Source: Rubrivivax sp.
GTDB taxonomy: Bacteria; Pseudomonadota; Gammaproteobacteria; Burkholderiales; Burkholderiaceae_C
DNA length: 46,406 nt
Reading direction: 5' to 3'
NCBI GenBank assembly: GCA_016788525.1
Contig: JAEUPD010000175.1
Location: forward strand, 1 to 46,406
Position numbers and translations under genes: made by a program. The notes under the pieces are model-generated. The model saw only the letters and a program-made list of their open reading frames with translations. It was not told the origin of the DNA and did no database searches. Positions 7,738 through 13,778 of the stretch are shown in pieces. Every line of letters begins with the position of its first letter. Positions within the stretch are counted from its first letter, which is position 1.

Positions 7738-8826
7738 TCATGCCACCGTCCTTCTGAGCACCAGTTCGCGGTAGCTGATGAGCCCCAGGCTCACGGCCGT
7801 GGCCATCAGGCAGCCGGCCAGCACGTTGCGGCTGCGGGCCGCGGGCCGCCGCGCGAGCGCGCGGCGCGCGAACCATGGCCAGCGCGTGAACGCGCCGGTC
7901 AGGCGCTCCAGGCGCACGAGGTTGGGCATCACCTCGCGGTCCAGCGCCGCCATGCTTTCGAGCTCGAGGCCGGCTGCCGCCGCCGCGCCGCGCATCTCGG
8001 CCAGCGTCTGCAGGCGGTCGATGGCCATGCCCTTGGCCACCAGCTCGACGGCCAGCGCCTCGTCGGCGGCCAGGCCCGGCGACCCTTGCAGCCCCGGCAG
8101 CCCCTGCGGCGAACGCGGCAGGTACCCGTCGTACAGCGTGAAGCGGCCGCCCGGCCGCAGCACGCGCGCCACTTCGCCCATGGCGCGCGGCAGGTCCATC
8201 GCGTGGCAGAAACTCTCGATGCAGAACACCGCATCGATGCTGCCGGCGGCCTGCGGCAGGTGGTGGAAGTCGCCATGCGTGAGCACGAGCCGGGGCTCGG
8301 GGCCCGTCGTCCAGCGCGCCAGGCGCTCGCGCGCCAGCGCCACATGCGCGGGCGTGAGGTCGATGCCCTGGAAGCGCATGCGCGCGTGCCGCGGCAGCAA
8401 GACGCCGAGGTTGTAGCCCTGGCCGAAGGCCAGTTCCAGCACATCGGCCGGCGGCCCTTCCGGCTGCCGTGCCCATTGCGCTTCCAGCCGCTGCAACTGG
8501 CTGGCGAACCCCGCCGGGTCGAAGCGCCCGTCGGGGTTCAGTGCCATGTGCACTGCGCCTTCGGCCGAGTGGTAGCGGCGATAGCTGCCCTCGTTGACCG
8601 CGTAGTAGTGGGCCACGGCCGTGATGTCGGGCACCTCGCTGCGCACGGCATCGAGATCGAACACGCGCGAAAGGCGCCGCAGCCAGCGCGCCAGCTGCGG
8701 CTGGCCGCGGCGCGGGTCCAGCGGCGCGCGCCTCGGGGCTTCTTCGTTTGGGTCCAGTGGCGCGCCCCTCGGGCCTTGCTCGTGCGGGGCCGGCGGCGCT
8801 GCGGCTAAAGTCGGTGCACCGTGCAT
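7738..8826 (-). CDS. Class I SAM-dependent methyltransferase with C-terminal membrane segment
   Basis: Protein of 362 residues. Motif I reads VLELAFGQGYN near residue 130, followed by GIDLTPAHVALAR and a C-terminal half of the Rossmann domain with VLRPGGRFTLYDGY. This resembles the sterol/ubiquinone methyltransferase-like group. A hydrophobic C-terminal stretch (LAGCLMATAVSLGLISY) could anchor it to the membrane. The first 40 residues are odd: they contain two near copies of APLDP encoded by a GC-rich direct repeat at about 8700-8795, so the true start may be later. It is divergent from the YciA-like gene by 57 bp. The substrate is unknown, perhaps a lipid. Confidence 0.78.
   Translation of the reverse strand: MHGAPTLAAAPPAPHEQGPRGAPLDPNEEAPRRAPLDPRRGQPQLARWLRRLSRVFDLDAVRSEVPDITAVAHYYAVNEGSYRRYHSAEGAVHMALNPDGRFDPAGFASQLQRLEAQWARQPEGPPADVLELAFGQGYNLGVLLPRHARMRFQGIDLTPAHVALARERLARWTTGPEPRLVLTHGDFHHLPQAAGSIDAVFCIESFCHAMDLPRAMGEVARVLRPGGRFTLYDGYLPRSPQGLPGLQGSPGLAADEALAVELVAKGMAIDRLQTLAEMRGAAAAAGLELESMAALDREVMPNLVRLERLTGAFTRWPWFARRALARRPAARSRNVLAGCLMATAVSLGLISYRELVLRRTVA
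8700..8795. repeat. Direct repeat with CCTCGGG core inside the methyltransferase 5' end
   Basis: Two near copies of a unit with GGGTCCAG(C/T)GGCGCGC followed by CCTCGGG(G/C)CTT lie in tandem and encode the APLDP repeats of the methyltransferase N-terminus. The unit resembles the GC-rich palindromic repeats seen at 36.1 kb and 44.2 kb, suggesting that a dispersed repeat was captured by the gene. Confidence 0.5.
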
Positions 8827-8883
8827 GCGCCGATTCTCGCCGCCGCGAGACAGGCCTGGCCGCCGACCGAGGAGCGAGTTGCG

Positions 8884-9327
8884 ATGCCGCCCGACACCCA
8901 GCCCCCCGCCGCCGGGCCGCTGCACCCCGAGATCAAGATGGCGCCGGCCGCGCTGGCCGACGGCCGCGAGCTGGTGCTGCGCGTGATGCCGATGCCCGCC
9001 GACGTGAACGGCAACGGCGACATCTTCGGCGGCTGGGTGATGGCGCAGGTGGACATCGCCGGCGCGGTGCTGCCCTTCCGCATCGCCAAGGGCCGCATCG
9101 CCACCGTGGCAGTGAACCAGTTCATCTTCAAGCAACCGGTGTCGATGGGCGACCTGCTGAGCTTCTACGCCAAGGTCACGCGCATCGGCACCACCAGCAT
9201 CAGCGTGCATGTGGACGTGTACGCCGAGCGCAACCCGGCCAACCTGCAGGTGGTGAAGGTGACCGAGGCCGACGTCACCTACGTGGCCATCGACAAGGAA
9301 GGCAAGCCGCGGCCGCTGCCTTCATGA
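8884..9327 (+). CDS. YciA-type acyl-CoA thioesterase
   Basis: Hotdog-fold hydrolase of 147 residues that cleaves acyl-CoA to free acid and CoA. The core contains NGNGDIFGGWVMAQVDIAGA, where the Asp of GGWVMAQVD is the expected catalytic acid, followed by TVAVNQFIFKQPV. Such enzymes form hexamers in the cytosol. I used the ATG at 8884 because GAGGAG lies 9 nt upstream; the open frame extends to 8821 but overlaps the divergent methyltransferase start. The next gene downstream (glyoxalase II-like) is 154 bp away across a repeat-rich gap. Confidence 0.9.
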   Translation: MPPDTQPPAAGPLHPEIKMAPAALADGRELVLRVMPMPADVNGNGDIFGGWVMAQVDIAGAVLPFRIAKGRIATVAVNQFIFKQPVSMGDLLSFYAKVTRIGTTSISVHVDVYAERNPANLQVVKVTEADVTYVAIDKEGKPRPLPS

Positions 9328-9481
9328 GACCCCGCGCGAAGCGCCTGCGGCGCCTCCCCCGGTGGCCTTCAAGGCCACTGCGTGGCCGGGCACCGCCGGC
9401 GGCCCGGCAAAGCCGGTTCCGCGGTGGTTGCCTGGCTGTGCTCGGTTGCTTGCCTGTGTCCCACACAACGAAAGAGCCACC
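9328..9481. repeat. Palindrome-rich intergenic stretch
   Basis: No gene. It holds several GC-rich dyads, including GTGGCCTT-C-AAGGCCAC at 9362-9378 and short GCGCC/GGCGC stems. It resembles the C-rich palindromic repeats common between genes in Burkholderiales and may act as a terminator for the thioesterase gene or simply be repeat DNA. Confidence 0.5.
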
Positions 9482-10273
9482 ATGATCGTCAAGCAGATCT
9501 GGACCGCCAACGCCTACCGCAACTTCAACTACCTGATCGCCTGCCCCGAAAGCGGCGAGGCGCTGGCCATCGACCCGCTGGACCACGAGAAGTGCCTGGC
9601 CGCTGCCAAGCAAGAGGGCTGGCAGATCACGCAGGTGCTCAACACCCACGAGCACCGCGACCACACCGGCGGCAACGAGGCGCTCATCGCCAAGACCGGC
9701 GCGAAGCTGTTGGCGCACGTGAACGCCAAGGACAAGATCGCCGGCATTCACCGCGGGCTTTCGGCCGGCGACGTGGTGAAGGTGGGCCGCACGGTGGAAC
9801 TGGAGGCGCTGGACACGCCGGGCCACACCTATTGCCACATCTGCCTGTGCGCGCACGGCGAACGCAAGGCCCTGTTCTGCGGCGACACGCTGTTCAACGC
9901 CGGTGCCGGCAACTGCCACAACGGCGGCCACCCCGAGGCGCTGTACGACACCTTCTCGCGCCAGCTGGCGCGGCTGCCCGACGACACGCTGGTCTACCCC
10001 GGCCACGACTACATCGAGAACAACCTCGGCTTCACGCTGGACCGCGAGCCCGACAACCAAGACGCGCAGCAGCTCCTAGACCAGGTGCAGGGGCAGGACC
10101 CGAACCAGCCGTTCGTCTCCACGCTGGCGGTGGAGCGGCGCATCAACACCTTCTTCCGGCTGACCAGCGCCTCGGTGATCAACCGCCTGCGCGAGGTGTT
10201 CGCAGACCTGCCCGAGCGGCCGGACCCGAAGACGGTGTTTCTCAGGCTGCGGGAGTTGCGCAACGGGTGGTGA
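9482..10273 (+). CDS. gloB: Glyoxalase II-like metallo-beta-lactamase-fold hydrolase
   Basis: Protein of 263 residues. The zinc motif THEHRDH is near residue 56, with DTPGHTYCH and FCGDTLFNAG further along and GHDY near 176. These supply the binuclear metal ligands of hydroxyacylglutathione hydrolase, which releases D-lactate and glutathione from S-lactoylglutathione. The C-terminal region ending VFLRLRELRNGW is compatible with GloB but differs from the E. coli type (NAGAGNC in place of AGGCG), so substrate preference may differ. Start ATG at 9482 with a GAAAG-like RBS. The gene converges on the immunity-gene island. Confidence 0.82.
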   Translation: MIVKQIWTANAYRNFNYLIACPESGEALAIDPLDHEKCLAAAKQEGWQITQVLNTHEHRDHTGGNEALIAKTGAKLLAHVNAKDKIAGIHRGLSAGDVVKVGRTVELEALDTPGHTYCHICLCAHGERKALFCGDTLFNAGAGNCHNGGHPEALYDTFSRQLARLPDDTLVYPGHDYIENNLGFTLDREPDNQDAQQLLDQVQGQDPNQPFVSTLAVERRINTFFRLTSASVINRLREVFADLPERPDPKTVFLRLRELRNGW

Positions 10274-10318
10274 GGGGGAGCGGCTGGCGCGCGGGAGATG
10301 GAGCAGCCACGGAGGAAC

Positions 10319-10423
10319 TCAGTCTCTCAGGCTGACGGCCCTGACGGCCCATTGCTCGGCAAGTTGCAGGGCGGCCCGCAGCTCGGAGTGGTCCCTGAAG
10401 AGGTCGGGAGTCCTTTTCCTCAT
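10319..10423 (-). pseudogene. 34-codon truncated copy of the 111-aa immunity-like gene
   Basis: Short frame whose ATG (10423-10421) overlaps the TGA of the Imm11-like gene as TGATG. Its 28-residue C-terminal part (SELRAALQLAEQWA) closely matches the end of the protein at 11939-12274 (SELRDALQLVEQWA), and the DNA similarity continues past the stop. This is therefore a partial duplicate left by recombination. Whether the coupled 34-residue peptide is made is unknown. Confidence 0.65.
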
Positions 10424-11508
10424 CAGCCGATCGGCACGATCTGGCCCGGCTCGGCAGGCGGCAGGTCGCCTGCGCACAGCATGTTGAACAGCAGCGCCGT
10501 CGTTGGCGCGTCGGCTCCGATCTGCAGGCCGAAGTGCGGCACCGGTGCGAACACATGCTGGCCCGTGGGTGCGAGCAGCGCAATCCAGCGCAGGCTGCGC
10601 CCTTGGCGCAACTCCACCCACGACCAGCCGAGCGCCGAGCGAAGCAGATCGCCATAGATGGCCGACAGACCGAGCACCGTGTCTTCCCGCTGCTCGGCGC
10701 TCAGTTCGCTCCAGCGCAGCCGCCGTTCGCGCATCTCGGATTGCAGCTGGGCCAGCACGAATTCCGCGCTTGCTTCAAGGGACAGGCGCAACCGATGGCG
10801 CATCTCGGCGCCTGCCAGTTCGAGTTCGTGCAACTGCTCTGCAGGCAGCGGCGCTACGCTCAAATTGGGACCCTTGTACTTTCTCCGGCTCGCCGCGAGA
10901 GGTGGAGGCGCTGGCTCGGGCACGGCGTGTGCGGCATCGGGCACGATGTAGCCGATGTGCTTGAACTCGAGTCCCTTCAAGCCGAGCCCGTGGTAGCGCT
11001 GCACAAGGGCGTCGGTCCAGAACAGCCGGGGGAATGGTGGCGCCCCAAGTGTGAACATGCCCAGTTCGTGCGCGCGAGGGTCAGTGACGTTGATCCACTT
11101 GATATCCATCAACGACCGATCGTGGCCCTGCAACTCCAGGAACCGAAGGTGGCTGCTGGCGTGGTCGAACTCGAAGACCCTTCGAAGGCAATTCATCAGT
11201 ACCCATTGCTGCTGCGCAATTGCGAACGGCACGAGCTCGAAACCGGCGGTGTCACCGCCGAGCAGGGCGTCTGCGATCGAGGGAGTGGCGCATGGTCCCG
11301 ACAGGCATAGCGTCGTGATGTCCGGCGCCCGGTCGCGCTTTCGATGACTGTGCCACTCGAGGAGGCGAGGCGCGCGCCATGTGTCTCCGATGGGGCCCAT
11401 GGCGATCTGCGACATCCACCCGGTCTCGGGCTTTGGCGAAGCGGGAAACACAGGGACCAAGAAACCCCCGGAAGGTTCGTTGGTCCACAGCTTGGTCTGC
11501 TCGTTCAT
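10423..11508 (-). CDS. Imm11-like immunity protein with a second C-terminal domain
   Basis: Protein of 361 residues. The N-terminal about 190 residues look like the Imm11 (DUF1629) type of polymorphic-toxin immunity domain: WVLMNCLRRVFEFD, then FWTDALVQRYHGLGLKGLEF. The remaining part (about 215-361), with LSAEQREDTVLGLSAIYGDL and RWIALLAPTG, is a separate alpha/beta module that I recall from stand-alone immunity-like or DUF3806-like proteins. GAGGA lies 7 nt before the ATG. The gene belongs to a same-strand array downstream of the RHS gene and is lower in GC than the flanks. Immunity function is inferred from domain and context; the cognate toxin is not in the window. Confidence 0.65.
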   Translation of the reverse strand: MNEQTKLWTNEPSGGFLVPVFPASPKPETGWMSQIAMGPIGDTWRAPRLLEWHSHRKRDRAPDITTLCLSGPCATPSIADALLGGDTAGFELVPFAIAQQQWVLMNCLRRVFEFDHASSHLRFLELQGHDRSLMDIKWINVTDPRAHELGMFTLGAPPFPRLFWTDALVQRYHGLGLKGLEFKHIGYIVPDAAHAVPEPAPPPLAASRRKYKGPNLSVAPLPAEQLHELELAGAEMRHRLRLSLEASAEFVLAQLQSEMRERRLRWSELSAEQREDTVLGLSAIYGDLLRSALGWSWVELRQGRSLRWIALLAPTGQHVFAPVPHFGLQIGADAPTTALLFNMLCAGDLPPAEPGQIVPIG

Positions 11509-11601
11509 CGAAAGGTCCTCGAGTCCGATCCGCAGAAGCGCGAGCAGTCATCTCGGGGCTCGAGGAAGTGAGTCGGTGGAGGCAGCCTTCACGTCGGAGC
11601 C

Positions 11602-11811
11602 TCAGCCTCCACGAATGGCCGCGAAAGCGTACACCCCAACGCCTGCGAATCCGATCAGGGCGAGACCAAGCCTCGTCATCTGCTTCCACGACTCATCGCC
11701 GGGGAACAACAATGAGAACGCGGATACCCCAATGGCCCCGAGGGCAAACGCCAGCAGTCCGTGAGCTCGCAACCTGCCCATGGGTTTGTGGTGTGCTCTT
11801 CCGACCTTCAC
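11602..11811 (-). CDS. Small two-helix membrane protein (hypothetical)
   Basis: Frame of 69 codons from GTG 11811, or 59 from the internal ATG at 11781, which is the likelier start. The product has two hydrophobic segments (about LLAFALGAIGVSAFSLLF and LGLALIGFAGVGVYAFAAI) joined by a short loop with DESWKQ. It sits between two immunity-like genes on the same strand. Small membrane proteins do occur as immunity factors to pore-forming toxins, but nothing here proves that. Confidence 0.45.
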   Translation of the reverse strand: MKVGRAHHKPMGRLRAHGLLAFALGAIGVSAFSLLFPGDESWKQMTRLGLALIGFAGVGVYAFAAIRGG

Positions 11812-11818
11812 GTCATTA

Positions 11819-11938
11819 CTACCACGTCATCACTTCGAAAATCCGCAGATCGTCTTCACCCTCCACGTGCGGCGCGCCTGCAAATTCGTCGAAGTCGGGC
11901 ACGCGGGCACGCGGGCTCCTGAGTAGTCGCCGCCGAAC
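11819..11938 (-). pseudogene. Open 39-codon extension after the 111-aa gene (possible gene remnant)
   Basis: Directly after the TGA at 11939 the same frame stays open for 39 codons and ends in TAG-TAA-TGA. The last 28 residues are acidic and protein-like (PDFDEFAGAPHVEGEDDL). This looks like the C-terminus of an immunity gene whose 5' part was replaced, or a neighbour that lost its start. It has no start codon of its own near the beginning. Confidence 0.35.
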
Positions 11939-12274
11939 TCAGTCCTTCAGGCCAGTGGCCCACTGCTCGACAAGTTGCAGGGCATCCCTCAGCTCCGAGA
12001 AGTCCCTGGCGACGATCTGCAAGGCTGGCGTGGTCCAGTCGGCGTTGCGAATCAGGCGGACCAGGAAGCAGCGCAACGGGTAAGGGCCTTCGGTATTGCT
12101 GATCGACGTCAAGGTGAACCAGCCAACATCGAGCGTCAGCCCGTTCGGGTACTGCGCCTGCAGCAGATCGTCGTTGATCTGAAAGCTGCGCTCCAACTGG
12201 AGCAAGCTCTGCGAGTCGTCAACTTCCGACAGCCGGTCGTGTGCGGTGGTGCAACTTAGGTGGGACAAGTTCAT
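11939..12274 (-). CDS. Small immunity-like hypothetical protein
   Basis: Protein of 111 residues with no family I recognise. It has an acidic N-terminal half and a C-terminal amphipathic helix (SELRDALQLVEQWATGLKD). Its ATG immediately follows the TAG of a toxin-like remnant, the usual toxin-immunity spacing. The C-terminal module is duplicated at 10319-10423. The lower-GC composition matches the rest of the island. Immunity is inferred from context only. Confidence 0.6.
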   Translation of the reverse strand: MNLSHLSCTTAHDRLSEVDDSQSLLQLERSFQINDDLLQAQYPNGLTLDVGWFTLTSISNTEGPYPLRCFLVRLIRNADWTTPALQIVARDFSELRDALQLVEQWATGLKD

Positions 12275-12424
12275 CTATCGCTCCCCGGTGTGCCTCGTGT
12301 ACTCCTCCAGCGGTACAGGGTGTCCATGCACAACACCGGGACTGCTGCACTCGATGCGAACGCAGGATGTCTCGGCGCCGTTCGGCGCTCCGGTTTCCCG
12401 GCCTGAAGAGTACTTGTAGCTTGC
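12275..12424 (-). pseudogene. Toxin C-terminal remnant (no start, 49 codons)
   Basis: A frame bounded upstream by TGA (12427-12425) reads 49 codons to a TAG that touches the ATG of the next gene. The product ends GVVHGHPVPLEEYTRHTGER, which reads like the tail of a polymorphic toxin module. No start codon or RBS is visible. It fits a leftover tip from an older RHS or contact-toxin allele whose immunity gene survived. The 12425-12529 stretch upstream shows nothing else I can call. Confidence 0.4.
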
Positions 12425-12529
12425 TCAGATCGGAGGGTATCGACCCCAGGAGAGCGCCAGCGCCGGCGCCGCGTCATCCATGTCACCGGCCGCATCACGA
12501 GTGCAGGACGCGGCGCGTTTGCAGTTTGT

Positions 12530-13045
12530 TCAGTCGCCGATAGCCGCAATTTTCCGCACGAGGACGCAATTGATTACTGGTGTACCTTCGAGCCAGTCCA
12601 CCGACGCGCCCTCGGGAACGAACCGCAGTTCCTCCAATGCCTGGCTCGACTTGCCCAGCCGCGCGAGGCAGAAGGCGCGCGTCAGATGCGCATACTCAGC
12701 AAAGTACGTGGACCCTTCGGCGTCCTCAACAGCGACAAGGCGACTGAGAACACGCTCTGCCTCGCTCAGGCGTCCAAGTCCCAGCAACAGACCGGACAAG
12801 TGGCTGAGTGATGCAGCAAGCCGCGGACCTGCTTGAGCCGAGACTACGTCGTGCAGGTCCGCGATTGCCTTCTCGTACTCATTGAGCCAGGCCCAAGAGT
12901 AGGCCCCTTGGCTGAGGATGTCCGACCGTCGGTTTGGATGCTCGCTCAATGGGCTTTCGTACCGGCACATCACGTCGTCCGTGCTCCCGCCGCTCTTCAA
13001 CTTCGAATGAATTCTTTCTGCAGCGTGATCGACCGTGTCGCGCAT
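12530..13045 (-). CDS. TPR-like protein in the immunity array
   Basis: Protein of 171 residues, helical, with tetratricopeptide-like spacing: GAYSWAWLNEYEKAIADL, then LLLGLGRLSEAERVLSRL, then LTRAFCLARLGKSSQALEEL. I chose the ATG at 13045 because AGGAG lies 9 nt upstream, whereas for the ATG at 13054 the same AGGAG touches the start. The RBS falls exactly at the junction with an orphan RHS core fragment, so the gene looks as if it was once preceded by an RHS reading frame. Immunity or chaperone function is suggested only by position. Confidence 0.7.
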   Translation of the reverse strand: MRDTVDHAAERIHSKLKSGGSTDDVMCRYESPLSEHPNRRSDILSQGAYSWAWLNEYEKAIADLHDVVSAQAGPRLAASLSHLSGLLLGLGRLSEAERVLSRLVAVEDAEGSTYFAEYAHLTRAFCLARLGKSSQALEELRFVPEGASVDWLEGTPVINCVLVRKIAAIGD

Positions 13046-13060
13046 TATTGGCATCTCCTG

Positions 13061-13176
13061 GTGCCGCTCACGGCCCCTGGCGGGAGCAGCTCGGCCAGGC
13101 GGCCGGCGGCGTCGTAGGTCAAGCGCAGCTCGCGCCCGAAGTGTTTGCGCACGGAGATCAACAGGCCCGGGCGCGG
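13061..13176 (-). pseudogene. Orphan RHS core fragment
   Basis: This 116-bp stretch is collinear with 15536-15651 of the RHS gene, with about 107 identical bases by eye and no gaps. Translated, it gives FGRELRLTYDAAGRLAELL, against FGRELKFTYDAAGRLAELL in the full gene. Upstream it breaks into unrelated sequence with a stop; downstream it ends at the RBS of the TPR-like gene. It is a typical footprint of RHS tip exchange. Confidence 0.85.
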
Positions 13177-13232
13177 GGGCTATTGAGGGAAGCGCCGAGG
13201 TCCGCGATCGAGGGGCGCATCGGTCGCTGGGC

Positions 13233-13778
13233 CTAAGCGTCTTCAGAGAAGAGTAGTTGGAACACAGTCGGATCGTCGGAATGATCGAGGCGCATGCGCA
13301 TCTCGTCGGTGATCAGCGCCGGGTCAACGCGTAGTGCGCAGATCTCCGAGTAGTCAATCACCTCGAGCGCGAACGCGCCTGCCAGCATGAAGGCCAGCCG
13401 CTGAAGCTCCGGATCGGCCTCGCTGCCTTGCTCCCAAATCCCGCCTTTGCACGTCCGCTGCACAGTCGTGATGAGCGGTACCCTGGTGCTCACGTAGATG
13501 TCCCACCGTCGGAATCCCTCTAGATCGGTAGGCCGCAAGTCAGAGGTAACCGCAAGGGGTAAGGCGAGCCCATCGCGTTGGAAATGGACTGTCCAGTGCA
13601 ACGCCCCGCCGTCTGAGGCATGAGCGCTCGGTTGTTCGAGAACGAGCGGATGCGGACCGGCCGCGGTTGGGTAGGCGGAAGCAATCGCATGGTCAAGCTT
13701 GTCCGCCATTGACGCCAGCGCGAGAGACACTGGCGCATTCAGGCGCTCCAAGACAAACTGCCTGATCTCAGGGGCCAT
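13233..13778 (-). CDS. Putative cognate immunity protein of the RHS toxin
   Basis: Protein of 181 residues with no family I recognise. The sequence is mixed alpha/beta with RRWDIYVSTRVPLITTVQ and a final acidic stretch HSDDPTVFQLLFSEDA. Its ATG overlaps the last 11 nt of the RHS gene, the arrangement expected for a toxin-immunity pair. The acidic C-terminus would suit binding a basic toxin. The assignment rests on position, size and overlap, not on homology. GC is lower than in housekeeping genes nearby. Confidence 0.6.
   Translation of the reverse strand: MAPEIRQFVLERLNAPVSLALASMADKLDHAIASAYPTAAGPHPLVLEQPSAHASDGGALHWTVHFQRDGLALPLAVTSDLRPTDLEGFRRWDIYVSTRVPLITTVQRTCKGGIWEQGSEADPELQRLAFMLAGAFALEVIDYSEICALRVDPALITDEMRMRLDHSDDPTVFQLLFSEDA

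Noticed and set aside
5884-8808. 974-codon plus-strand open frame opposite the Atm1 exporter and methyltransferase
   Set aside because: Low-complexity His/Gln/Arg-rich product with no fold; the minus strand carries unmistakable ABC and methyltransferase motifs.
12271-12549. 92-codon minus frame over the immunity-array gap
   Set aside because: Arg/Ser/Thr-rich without conservation signs; a different frame there looks like a toxin remnant instead.
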